64,000 nt of DNA from a virus. The stretch is taken from IMG/VR virus record IMGVR_UViG_3300008448_000014, positions 49,910-113,909 of that record; one strand, written 5' to 3'. The translations under genes and the position numbers were made by a program. The notes under the pieces were generated by a model. That model worked only from the letters and a program-made list of their open reading frames with translations. It was not told the DNA's origin and did no database searches. Every line of letters starts with the position of its first letter. Position 1 is the stretch's first letter. Shown here one piece after another: positions 6,895 through 14,025 of this stretch.

Positions 6895-6928
6895 ATAATT
6901 TTATTTGTTTGTTATTTAAAATTTTTTA

Positions 6929-7120
6929 TTAATAACAATAAAAATCACCAACTTTATAAATTAATGAATTAATATATATAATTGTATTATTTTCTAATGT
7001 TAAATAATGACCTGATTCTTTAGATTCAACTTTTGTAATTTTTAAACAATCTTGTGTGTCTTCTATTGTACAACTTGATAAAGTAAATGACAATATAAAT
7101 AATATTATTATTTTTTTCAT
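6929..7120 (-). CDS. small lipoprotein
   Basis: A 63-residue protein with signal peptide MKKIIILFILSFTLSSC; the lipobox LSSC places the lipidated Cys at residue 17. The mature part (TIEDTQDCLKITKVESKES) is short and beta-rich, with a second Cys and a C-terminal CY. Expected in the outer or inner membrane facing the periplasm. A terminator-like hairpin lies upstream, separating it from the next gene. Confidence 0.7.
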   Translation of the reverse strand: MKKIIILFILSFTLSSCTIEDTQDCLKITKVESKESGHYLTLENNTIIYINSLIYKVGDFYCY

Positions 7121-7132
7121 TGTTATTTTATT

Positions 7133-7173
7133 TAATATAATCAGTCAATCCAGCACTACCTGTAATTGACTGA
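7133..7173 (-). terminator. probable intrinsic terminator
   Basis: TCAGTCAAT (minus 7173-7165) pairs perfectly over nine bases with ATTGACTGA (7149-7141), followed by TTATATTAAAT. The stem begins directly after the stop codon of the 7174-7467 gene. The T-tract is poor, so termination may be partial. Confidence 0.55.
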
Positions 7174-7467
7174 CTAAAGTTTTGTTATTAAATTTAATGC
7201 TTTTTCATGTCCTTCAAGAGCATCTTTGTGTGATGTATATCTCTCTTGATATTGATCGTGTTCTCCTCCAAATATCATAGTTTCCCATAACACTGGTATT
7301 TCACTATTCCAACTATGGTTAAGACCTAGGAATACAGTAGATACAAAAACTGTATCAATATGATCTTTAGCTACAGTTTTTATTATACCACCATCTGACC
7401 ATTTTAAATAGTCATGAACATCAATTGCCTTAACAGGTTTATTGTTTTCATCTAATTTGTACCACAT
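7174..7467 (-). CDS. phage protein, VSTVFLGLNHSW / ETMIFGG type
   Basis: This 97-residue protein matches a widespread small phage family by eye: MWYKLDENNKPV at the start, then VSTVFLGLNHSWN, VLWETMIFGG, and a tail RYTSHKDALEGHEKAL. The family is common in accessory regions of phages of many hosts. Its function is not established as far as I know. It is followed by a terminator-like hairpin, so it likely ends a transcription unit that began near 8086. Confidence 0.8.
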   Translation of the reverse strand: MWYKLDENNKPVKAIDVHDYLKWSDGGIIKTVAKDHIDTVFVSTVFLGLNHSWNSEIPVLWETMIFGGEHDQYQERYTSHKDALEGHEKALNLITKL

Positions 7468-7499
7468 AATTTTGTTATTTAGTCAGTTAATAATTTGTT

Positions 7500-7808
7500 T
7501 TAAAAATCATCTGCTACACCATTGTAAGCAAATGTACCATCCATAGAACATTCATCATACCAATCATTATAAGACATAACTGGTTTTCTAATGATTTTAT
7601 TCTTGTTATATATTCTTTTAAAAGAAGCAAAATCTTGTTGAGCTAACTCTGATATAATTAAATACCAATCAGCATCAACTCTCTTTGGTCTTTTAATACT
7701 ATGCACCTCAAGTGCATACAATGACAATAGTCTTCTCATATCATGAATAGAACATCCATGATTAATGAGAAAACTAAATACACCACTATCTATTTTAATC
7801 TTTTTCAT
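7500..7808 (-). CDS. 102-residue hypothetical protein
   Basis: A mixed-charge soluble protein beginning MKKIKIDSGVFSFLINHGC, with a segment HDMRRLLSLYALEVHSIKR that could be a DNA- or protein-binding helix pair, and an acidic end (ECSMDGTFAYNGVADDF). Two bases separate it from the upstream gene. No family recognised. Confidence 0.65.
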   Translation of the reverse strand: MKKIKIDSGVFSFLINHGCSIHDMRRLLSLYALEVHSIKRPKRVDADWYLIISELAQQDFASFKRIYNKNKIIRKPVMSYNDWYDECSMDGTFAYNGVADDF

Positions 7809-7810
7809 AA

Positions 7811-8086
7811 CTATACCTCAGTTATATTAATTAAAGAACAAAACCATACTTCTTTATTACTATTATTCTGTATAAGAATATTATTAGAGTATTTATTAGC
7901 TCTCTCTATCAACTCTCCATCTAAATACATAGGAAGAGGAATATTAAACAATAATACAGTCCATTCATCTCTATTCCATCCTATAACAGGTATAAGAGGA
8001 GAAGAATGACTAATAGATCCATTACTAAGTTGTGTAGTCATATAAGACCCATCTATAATCCTAACTTGTGTTCCTTTTGTTATCAT
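7811..8086 (-). CDS. small beta-rich phage protein, VRIIDGSYM type
   Basis: A 91-residue protein starting MITKGTQVRIIDGSYMTTQL with alternating hydrophobic residues throughout and IPLPMYLDGELIERAN. The pattern suggests a small SH3-like or OB-like barrel; similar short proteins occur in phage accessory regions. No catalytic motif. It is the first gene of its set, preceded by about 300 bases of A+T-rich non-coding DNA. Confidence 0.65.
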   Translation of the reverse strand: MITKGTQVRIIDGSYMTTQLSNGSISHSSPLIPVIGWNRDEWTVLLFNIPLPMYLDGELIERANKYSNNILIQNNSNKEVWFCSLINITEV

Positions 8087-8387
8087 AATGCTATATATAT
8101 CTGATTAAAATTTGATTTTTGTTGTTTATTTTTGACCTGTTTGATTGCAGAATGGTCTACACTGCTCTTATTTTACCCACACAAACACATAATATTTTAG
8201 TCTATGTATATCTATTTTACATCATTCTATATGTATTCTCTTACAAAAACATACAATTTAGTATAATAAGTGAACTTTTACCCCTATGTAAATACAAACT
8301 TTTTTCACATTATTCTCTCAATATGTATATATATGCTAATTTGGTATACATACTCCTTATTATGTATATATATATATATTAAGGTAT
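8087..8387. other. A+T-rich intergenic stretch
   Basis: About 300 bases with no supported gene. It contains two copies of TATGTATATATAT (near 8320 and 8360) and long alternating TA runs. It probably holds the promoter for the leftward gene set starting at 8086, but I found no clear TAnnTTTG box on the minus strand. The plus-strand frame 8119-8382 has biased hydrophobic composition from the TA repeats and looks spurious. Confidence 0.4.
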
Positions 8388-8507
8388 TTATTTATTTGTT
8401 TTAATAAACATATATAATAGTAATAACATTCCTAATATCATAAAGACTACATCATTCATTAGTAATAATGATATACATATAAATAGTATAAATAATAATT
8501 GTTTCAT
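8388..8507 (-). CDS. 39-residue membrane microprotein
   Basis: ATG at 8507 to TAA at 8390-8388. Two short hydrophobic segments (LLFILFICISLLL and VVFMILGMLLLLYMF) flank MNDV, followed by a basic tail IKTNK. It resembles small holin-like or toxin-like hairpins by size and topology only. No overlap with neighbours supports it, so confidence is low. Confidence 0.4.
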   Translation of the reverse strand: MKQLLFILFICISLLLMNDVVFMILGMLLLLYMFIKTNK

Positions 8508-8559
8508 TTGCTTTCTTTGTTTTTTAAATTACCCACCCTGAACAAGTTCTTTTCCCACC

Positions 8560-8595
8560 ACTATATATAATAACAGGCTCAAATTAATGAGCCTG
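8560..8595 (-). terminator. intrinsic terminator after 8612-9127 gene
   Basis: On the minus strand CAGGCTC (8595-8589) pairs perfectly with GAGCCTG (8580-8574) around an eight-base loop, followed by TTATTATATATAG. It lies 16 bases after the stop codon. Confidence 0.75.
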
Positions 8596-8611
8596 CTATT
8601 GTATTACAATA

Positions 8612-9127
8612 TTACATTGCAATAAGGTCTTCCAAATTAATGGCAACACTTTCAAGTTTCTTGTTAAGCATTTCTTCTGTAATACTAACACGAGTTTTTG
8701 ACATATCTTGTCCACCTTGGTTAGAGATTGTGTAAATAACAAGAGGTTTCATTTCTCCTGTTTCTTCGTCTGCTACCATAATTGGCTTACCAAAGTTAGG
8801 AGATGTTTCATCTCTGTCTACTTGTGGTAATTCAAGAATTGGTAACAAAGCAAGATTAGCAAGTTTTTTTTGTAGTTCATTTTCTGATTTAGAAGAACGT
8901 AAATCAGCACTTAATGGGTCAGAACAATTAACGTAAACACGTTGTCCTTTTGCATTATAGATTGCAATAGTAACACGATTAAGTTTACCTGTCTTTTCAT
9001 TAAGCACTCCTTTGAAGTTCTTCTTGCTTGATAGTTCGTGGTAACCACCTATTCCTGCATACTCTGCAACTGTACCAATAGTTTTTAATGTGCTCTCTTG
9101 TTGAGCAACGTCTTTAAATTGTAACAT
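8612..9127 (-). CDS. conserved-looking hypothetical protein, probably highly expressed
   Basis: A 171-residue soluble protein starting MLQFKDVAQQESTLKTIGTV, with repeated beta-strand patterns (VTIAIYNAKGQRVYVNCSDP) and a C-terminal helix EMLNKKLESVAINLEDL. It uses CGT for arginine and C-ending codons far more than neighbouring genes, like the capsid gene at 18010. That suggests high expression. It stands alone between a divergent control region and its own terminator. A single-copy abundant early protein such as a nucleic-acid-binding protein is plausible, but I see no diagnostic motif. Confidence 0.7.
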   Translation of the reverse strand: MLQFKDVAQQESTLKTIGTVAEYAGIGGYHELSSKKNFKGVLNEKTGKLNRVTIAIYNAKGQRVYVNCSDPLSADLRSSKSENELQKKLANLALLPILELPQVDRDETSPNFGKPIMVADEETGEMKPLVIYTISNQGGQDMSKTRVSITEEMLNKKLESVAINLEDLIAM

Positions 9128-9237
9128 AATTTCTAATTTTTAAATTGTTTTTATAATAGAGATAATACTCACGTTGTTAAAAGGGTTTTGGGATGGAGTT
9201 TGTTTTATTTCACAAAATAGCATTCCAACCATAAGAT

Positions 9238-9256
9238 TTGCACAAGTGATGTGCAA
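9238..9256. promoter_or_regulatory. inverted repeat, candidate operator
   Basis: TTGCACA and TGTGCAA are perfect 7-base complements five bases apart, a 19-base dyad in the divergent region. The size suits a dimeric helix-turn-helix repressor or activator. The binding protein is unknown; the helix-turn-helix-like product of the 9469 gene is one candidate. Confidence 0.45.
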
Positions 9257-9408
9257 TGTGTGGGGAGTACCCCAACTACTCAAATTGTATGGGGGGTCTT
9301 GATATGGAGTAACCCACCTTCTCACACATATGATGGCCTTCAAAATTTTGGGAAAAAAATTTTTTTGCATTTTGAAAAAACACATGGCAAAAAATATTCC
9401 TTTAAAAG

Positions 9409-9441
9409 TTTGGGAGAGATATAATTTTATATCTATATTTG
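9409..9441 (+). promoter_or_regulatory. Bacteroidota-type promoter of the late operon
   Basis: TTTG at 9409-9412, a 21-base spacer and TATATTTG at 9434-9441 match the Bacteroidota sigma consensus (TTTG, about 20, TAnnTTTG) exactly. Transcription would start near 9448, about 20 bases before the first ATG at 9469. Confidence 0.75.
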
Positions 9442-9468
9442 TGAGAATTATTTAAAACCAATTATATA

Positions 9469-9834
9469 ATGTTAGTACAAAAACTAAAAAAGGATGTAGT
9501 GGATGAGTTTCAACTTGCTGAAAAGTATTATGGAATCTTGTCTATTATAAACTCTCTTCAATTAACAGAAAGAGAAATACAGCTTATTGCTTTTACAGCT
9601 ATAAGAGGTAATATATCTAATATGAATTATAGAGAAGAGTTTTGTAAAAGGTATAATACAACAAGTCCTACAATTAATAATATTGTTAGTAAGCTTAAAA
9701 GGATTGGTGTGTTTGTTAAAACAGAGGATAAAGATTCTTCCTACCCAAAGAAGATTAGAGTTAATCCCTCTATTGCTTTAGATTTTAAAAAGGATTTAAT
9801 GTTAGCTATAAGTTTAAAACATGTTATCAGTTAG
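9469..9834 (+). CDS. putative winged-helix DNA-binding protein
   Basis: A 121-residue protein with a helical N-terminus (SLQLTEREIQLIAFTAI) and a segment MNYREEFCKRYNTTSPTINNIVSKLKRIGVFVK (residues about 52-84). That segment fits a helix-turn-helix with the recognition helix TSPTINNIVSKLKRIG, followed by a possible wing (KTEDKDSSYPKKIRV). It is the first gene after the late promoter and overlaps the next gene by 14 bases. A regulatory or terminase-accessory role is possible. No family name can be given with confidence. Confidence 0.6.
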   Translation: MLVQKLKKDVVDEFQLAEKYYGILSIINSLQLTEREIQLIAFTAIRGNISNMNYREEFCKRYNTTSPTINNIVSKLKRIGVFVKTEDKDSSYPKKIRVNPSIALDFKKDLMLAISLKHVIS

Positions 9835-10168
9835 AGAAACAATTATAAAACAATTAGCTATTAATAAAATAGCAGATAAATTAATTTCTGAGAAGATTAT
9901 TGATAAGGTTATTTCTCATCAATTTGATTCAGCTCTTAAAGCTACAGTAAAACATAATTCTGTTGAGATTTCTGGGTTTGGAAAGTTTTCTTTTAATCAG
10001 AAAAAAGCAATTAAACAAATGACAAAGTATAATGAGCAAATAGTTTATTATACAGAAAAATTAAATAGTAGTGATTCTGATGCAGAGAAAAGAAATTTAA
10101 GTATGAGAATTAATACAACTTTGCAAAATATAGAAGTGTTAAAATTAAAAATTAAATCTGATGAGTAA
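9821..10168 (+). CDS. HU/IHF-like DNA-bending protein
   Basis: A 115-residue protein. Residues about 25-62 (IDKVISHQFDSALKATVKHNSVEISGFGKFSFNQKKAIKQ) match the HU/IHF core, with helices followed by the hallmark GFGKF turn. The long DNA-binding arm is shortened and replaced by a C-terminal helical region. crAss-like phages encode such proteins near the packaging genes. Likely role: bending or compacting phage DNA during packaging or replication. It overlaps both neighbours. A second IHF-like protein is at 29422. Confidence 0.7.
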   Translation: MLSVRETIIKQLAINKIADKLISEKIIDKVISHQFDSALKATVKHNSVEISGFGKFSFNQKKAIKQMTKYNEQIVYYTEKLNSSDSDAEKRNLSMRINTTLQNIEVLKLKIKSDE

Positions 10169-10406
10169 ATTAGGAGAGATTGCTGAAGGATGGAAAAACA
10201 ACTTGACACCAGAAAGTATGTTAGATCCACACATTGTAGAGGTGTCTAAAAAAAGAATGTCTATATGTCAAAACTGTGAACACATTTCTACAAAGCATAA
10301 GGGATTAAGACCAGATGTACATTGTGTAGAATGTGGTTGTACATTGTCTGCGAAGACAAAATGTTTGTCTTGTGAATGCCCTAAAGAAAAATGGTTAGCT
10401 GAATAA
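10161..10406 (+). CDS. small zinc-ribbon protein
   Basis: An 81-residue protein with CQNCEH (residues about 36-41) and HCVECGCTLSAKTKCLSCECP (about 54-74), giving at least two CxxC knuckles and the CGC...K...C pattern of a small phage zinc-ribbon family. It is expected to bind zinc structurally and may contact nucleic acid or protein. It overlaps the HU-like gene by 8 bases. Function unknown. Confidence 0.7.
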   Translation: MSKLGEIAEGWKNNLTPESMLDPHIVEVSKKRMSICQNCEHISTKHKGLRPDVHCVECGCTLSAKTKCLSCECPKEKWLAE

Positions 10407-10414
10407 TTATAAAT

Positions 10415-10642
10415 ATGGAAAAGAATAGAATAATATTGAGAAAGATTCCTATAGAGATGGTGATAGAATTATTAGATTCTTTGTATGAAGCAGGTTATGA
10501 TTATTTTGATATAAAAGGTAGTGCAGGAGAAGAACAGGATATTATTCAGATTTTTATAAAGCCTGAATATTTTTCTGAAGAAATAGAAGAAGAAGATGTC
10601 CCTAGAAAGCTTTCTGATGAAGATTTAAATCAATTGATATGA
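10415..10642 (+). CDS. 75-residue acidic hypothetical protein
   Basis: Starts MEKNRIILRKIPIEMVIELLDSLYEAGYDYFDIKG, which looks like an alpha-beta fold, and ends strongly acidic (EEIEEEDVPRKLSDEDLNQLI). It overlaps the next gene by four bases (ATGA, 10639-10642). The family resembles small proteins next to packaging genes in Bacteroidota phages, but I cannot name it. Confidence 0.65.
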   Translation: MEKNRIILRKIPIEMVIELLDSLYEAGYDYFDIKGSAGEEQDIIQIFIKPEYFSEEIEEEDVPRKLSDEDLNQLI

Positions 10643-10893
10643 AAAGTTATTATAATAGAAGCCTGATTGTACTAGAAAGAATAAAAAAGTTTATTCCTAA
10701 CATCACTTTAGGAAAACATTTTGCTACAGCCTTAGAAGACTGTAACATAGAAAATATTTCAGATAAAGATTTATTTATTAAATTAAATGACTATCTTAGC
10801 ACGCTAGAAAGTGATGTCCCTCATTGCCAAGATCTTGAACAGATTATAAAGGAAGGCCTTGATTTAAATCACATTTTAGATAGTGAAGAATAG
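10639..10893 (+). CDS. 84-residue helical hypothetical protein
   Basis: Mostly helical (LIVLERIKKFIPNITLGKHFATAL), with an acidic C-terminus LDSEE. Coupled to the preceding gene by ATGA. In this position, just before the terminase genes, it is likely a packaging or morphogenesis accessory; that is inference from order only. Confidence 0.65.
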   Translation: MKSYYNRSLIVLERIKKFIPNITLGKHFATALEDCNIENISDKDLFIKLNDYLSTLESDVPHCQDLEQIIKEGLDLNHILDSEE

Positions 10894-10914
10894 AAATATA
10901 TAATAAACTACATA

Positions 10915-11301
10915 ATGGAAAACCAAGATTTAAGGTGGAATGAAATAACAAATTCATTTTATACATGGAATCAAATGACTTTTACAAAAGAAGATATAAC
11001 AATTCCTTATTTTTGTAATGGTGAAAGATTTGGAACATTTAGAAGAGCACATTTAAATGGTATGCAAGAATTTCTTTGTTCTGATGGTGAAGATGTTTAT
11101 CATTCACAAGAGGAAAGAAGAAGAGAAAGATTTAGAAAGCAGGAATTAGCATTTAAAAATAGACTTGCTGCAGACTCTGAAGAACAACTTAGATACAATG
11201 CTGTAGTAGATAGCATTGTTAATTATAAAGACCATAAGGAATATAAATATAAAACTAGTTTTAAATATAGAATGTTAAAGTTTTTTAAATTAGCTAAATA
11301 A
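10915..11301 (+). CDS. 128-residue hypothetical protein before terminase
   Basis: N-terminal half with aromatic beta segments (WNEITNSFYTWNQM, ITIPYFCNGERFGTF), C-terminal half a charged helix (QEERRRERFRKQELAFKNRL) and a basic end. It is linked to the next gene by a TAATG junction. No family recognised; conserved-position gene of the packaging cluster. Confidence 0.65.
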   Translation: MENQDLRWNEITNSFYTWNQMTFTKEDITIPYFCNGERFGTFRRAHLNGMQEFLCSDGEDVYHSQEERRRERFRKQELAFKNRLAADSEEQLRYNAVVDSIVNYKDHKEYKYKTSFKYRMLKFFKLAK

Positions 11302-11672
11302 TGGAAAATACACATGAGTTTAAAACTGTACATGATCCTTTATTTTGTGAAGAAGGAGATATTCCTTTTGATGTACATTTAGTAAATAAAGATGGTAGTA
11401 AATTTGTAACTATTCAAGAAGAATTTCATAATCCTAAAGATGTACCAGCTTGTAATCCAGAAAATACTTGTGAAGTGATACAAGACTTTTTAAAAGAAGG
11501 TGAAGATGATAAATTCTATACATTTCGAGCAATGCAACAAAGTTATTACGAAGAAATATATCAATGTCAAAATAGAATAGAGTCTTATAAAAAGAAAATC
11601 AAAGCGGAGATTCAAGATATAATAGCTTACAAACAAAAATTGGATGAAGCATTTAACCAATATTTAGAATAA
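11301..11672 (+). CDS. 123-residue hypothetical protein with C-terminal coiled coil
   Basis: Residues about 1-75 form an acidic domain (CEEGDIPFDVHLVNKDG). Residues about 80-122 are a coiled coil (MQQSYYEEIYQCQNRIESYKKKIKAEIQDIIAYKQKL). Start and stop both lie in TAATG junctions. It may partner with the 11672 product or TerL; no direct evidence. Confidence 0.65.
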   Translation: MENTHEFKTVHDPLFCEEGDIPFDVHLVNKDGSKFVTIQEEFHNPKDVPACNPENTCEVIQDFLKEGEDDKFYTFRAMQQSYYEEIYQCQNRIESYKKKIKAEIQDIIAYKQKLDEAFNQYLE

Positions 11673-12004
11673 TGGCAGTAAAGAAGAATACATATGTATC
11701 AGCTGAGTTAGATTGGGCAGAACAACAGCTTTCTTCTTGGAAAGAATATGTTGATGCTAATCCTTTACATTTGTTAAAAGATAGGATAGAGTGGAAACCT
11801 ACAGCTAAGGGAGGAATGCTTCCAATGGTTATAGCTTCTATTGAAAGTCAAGGTAAATTTGTACAAGAGACAATGAAGAACTATTTAGCTCTTCTTGAAC
11901 AAGTTGATAAGCTACGTGAAAAAGAAGAAGCTAAAACAGTACCTGTAAGAGGAGATGTACAACTTGGAAGTATGGCTGAAGATTTCTTAAAAAGAAGAAC
12001 ATAA
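11672..12004 (+). CDS. candidate small terminase subunit (position-based)
   Basis: A 110-residue, largely helical protein (LDWAEQQLSSWKEYVDANPL, then QETMKNYLALLEQVDKLREKEEAKT) immediately upstream of TerL and coupled to it by TAATG at 12002-12006. Small terminases are short helical oligomers that recognise the packaging site, usually with a helix-turn-helix and a coiled coil. Here the coiled-coil part is visible (residues about 68-93) but an HTH is not obvious. The assignment rests mainly on position. Confidence 0.45.
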   Translation: MAVKKNTYVSAELDWAEQQLSSWKEYVDANPLHLLKDRIEWKPTAKGGMLPMVIASIESQGKFVQETMKNYLALLEQVDKLREKEEAKTVPVRGDVQLGSMAEDFLKRRT

Positions 12005-14025
12005 TGAAATTACATAATATAGAATATAAAGATTGGTTTATTAATCAAGCAAGGATTCCTGATGAAACATCAGATGAATACAAAGCATTCTTTAATTTTC
12101 ATAAAGAACTATGTATGAATGGTGCTATGATGGATGGACAATATATTAATCCATTTCTATATTGGCATTTAAACATATGGCATACAGAGGTGGATGTTAT
12201 AGATGAATATGGACGTATTAATCAGAAATATGCCAACCCATTATTAAGAGATAATGAATGGCTTGTTACAAACGAAATAGATAGAGCACATAAAGAAAAG
12301 AAAGGCCTAGTTATACTAGGTATTAGACGTTTTGCTAAAAGTGTTATTGAAGCTTCATATATAGGACAAGGAGCTACGTTTGATGAAAACTCACAGAATA
12401 TTATTGCAGGACTGAATGCTCCTGATATTAAGCTGATTACAGATAAGATTGATAAGGGATTAAACTTCCTACCTAAAGCTTGGAGATGGCAAAGAGTTGA
12501 AGACAACTGGGCTAAACAAGTTACATTAGGGATTAAAACAAAAGCAGGAGAGAGAATACCTTTTTCTCAGATTCTTATAAGAAACTTAGATGGTGGTAAT
12601 AATGAAGAAGCTATTGCAGGATCAAAACCTAGAAGACTTATTATTGATGAGATAGGTAAAGGAAGCTTTCTTAGAGGACTTCAAGCTGCTATACCAGGGT
12701 TTACAACACCATTTGGTTGGGGATGTTCTCCAATTCTAACAGGTACAGGTGGAGATATGAAGATGTTTATGGATGCAAAAAGTTTAATGTTTGACGTTGA
12801 AAACTTTAACTTCCTAGAATATAACAATGCTAAAGATGATAAGAGAGTTCATGGACTTTTTATATCACATAAATATAGAATGGAAGCCAAAGAGGAAAGT
12901 TCTCTTGGTGCATTTTTAGATAAACCAGCAGGTTCTTCTTTACATCAAGTGAAGATGATGGTGAGTAATGAAGAGAAAGCTACAGAAATCACTAACTCTA
13001 ATTTAGAAAAACTTAAGAAAGCTGGTGATAGAATGGCCTATCTTAAGGAGAAGATGTACTACCCACAAGAAGTGGATGATATATTTTTAAATGAAGATAC
13101 TAATATATTTGATATAGAAGCAGCTAAACGTCAGAAAGCTAGACTACTATATAATGAAAAGGTGGGAACATCTGTTGTGTTATTTGATGATGGTAATGGT
13201 GTTAAACATGAAGTTTCACAAAAACTACCTATATCAAATTTTCCATTAAAGAATAGTGATTTAAAAGATGCTCCTGTAGTTATATATGAATTTCCATTGC
13301 CTGATCCTCCATTTGGATTATATGTTGCAGGGATTGACCCTTATAGACAAGGTAAATCTGCATATTCAAGCTCCTTAGGATCTGTGTATATATACAAACG
13401 TATGCATAGTATATCAGGAGAAGATTATCAAGATATGTTTGTAGCTAGTTATTGTGCTAGACCAGACAAAAAAGAAACATGGGAAGAACAGGCAAGATAT
13501 TTGATAAAGTATTATAATGCTAGAGCTCTCTGTGAAAATGATGAAATTTCTTTTATAGACTATATGATAGCTAAAGGAGATGCACATTATTTAGAAAAAC
13601 AACCAGATTGGTTAAAAGAAATAGTTCCAAATACTACTGTTAGGCGTGATTATGGAATACATAGATCTTCTGAGAAAATTAGAGACTTCTTACATGGAAG
13701 TTTAAAGAAGTATACAGAAGAAGTTATTAATAGAGAACTAGATGATAATGGTGATGTTAAATCTGAAACAAAAGGTATGTCTAAAATACTTGACCCTGTA
13801 CTTTTGGAGGAGATGATACAATATAATGAATCAGGAAACTTTGATAGGATTATTGCTGCAGAATTAGCAATAGCGTTAGCTATGAAAATGGATCCTATAT
13901 ATGGAAGAATAGAAGGAAAGAAAGATGTTAGACTAGAATCTATGTATTCTAAGAAAACAAAAAAGAAATTATTCTCTGAATCATCAGGGATGTTTAATAA
14001 TAACAAACGTAAATTGTTTACATAA
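12004..14025 (+). CDS. terL: terminase large subunit
   Basis: A 673-residue packaging motor and headful nuclease. ATPase domain: Walker A variant G106-I-R-R-F-A-K112-S113, Walker B LIIDE with D215 and E216, then GWGCSPILTGTGG as the likely coupling motif. RNase H-like nuclease domain: D445 in AGIDPYRQG, E511/D513 in LCENDEI, and D614 in NFDRIIAAELAIALAM, forming the acidic triad. TerL docks on the portal, translocates DNA using ATP and cuts concatemers. It lies between the possible small subunit and the portal with TAATG couplings on both sides. Order and size agree with crAss-like phages. Confidence 0.95.
   Translation: MKLHNIEYKDWFINQARIPDETSDEYKAFFNFHKELCMNGAMMDGQYINPFLYWHLNIWHTEVDVIDEYGRINQKYANPLLRDNEWLVTNEIDRAHKEKKGLVILGIRRFAKSVIEASYIGQGATFDENSQNIIAGLNAPDIKLITDKIDKGLNFLPKAWRWQRVEDNWAKQVTLGIKTKAGERIPFSQILIRNLDGGNNEEAIAGSKPRRLIIDEIGKGSFLRGLQAAIPGFTTPFGWGCSPILTGTGGDMKMFMDAKSLMFDVENFNFLEYNNAKDDKRVHGLFISHKYRMEAKEESSLGAFLDKPAGSSLHQVKMMVSNEEKATEITNSNLEKLKKAGDRMAYLKEKMYYPQEVDDIFLNEDTNIFDIEAAKRQKARLLYNEKVGTSVVLFDDGNGVKHEVSQKLPISNFPLKNSDLKDAPVVIYEFPLPDPPFGLYVAGIDPYRQGKSAYSSSLGSVYIYKRMHSISGEDYQDMFVASYCARPDKKETWEEQARYLIKYYNARALCENDEISFIDYMIAKGDAHYLEKQPDWLKEIVPNTTVRRDYGIHRSSEKIRDFLHGSLKKYTEEVINRELDDNGDVKSETKGMSKILDPVLLEEMIQYNESGNFDRIIAAELAIALAMKMDPIYGRIEGKKDVRLESMYSKKTKKKLFSESSGMFNNNKRKLFT

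Larger units (their letters stand above)
9128..9468. promoter_or_regulatory. divergent control region
   Basis: 341 bases between the leftward arm and the rightward late genes, much more G-rich than the flanks. It contains three TTTGGGA-like elements (near 9187, 9345 and 9409), a small hairpin TGGGG-AGTA-CCCCA (9261-9274) and the inverted repeat at 9238-9256. The rightward promoter lies at its right end. The minus-strand frame 9140-9385 looks like a chance opening. It may also hold a replication or packaging signal, which cannot be decided here. Confidence 0.6.

Noticed and set aside
8119-8382. Plus-strand 87-codon hydrophobic frame.
   Set aside because: It lies against the direction of the arm and owes its hydrophobic, Tyr/Ile-rich content to TA repeats.
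9140-9385. Minus-strand 81-codon frame in the divergent region.
   Set aside because: Composition is unlike neighbouring proteins, it covers promoter and dyad elements and has no plausible start context; taken as chance.
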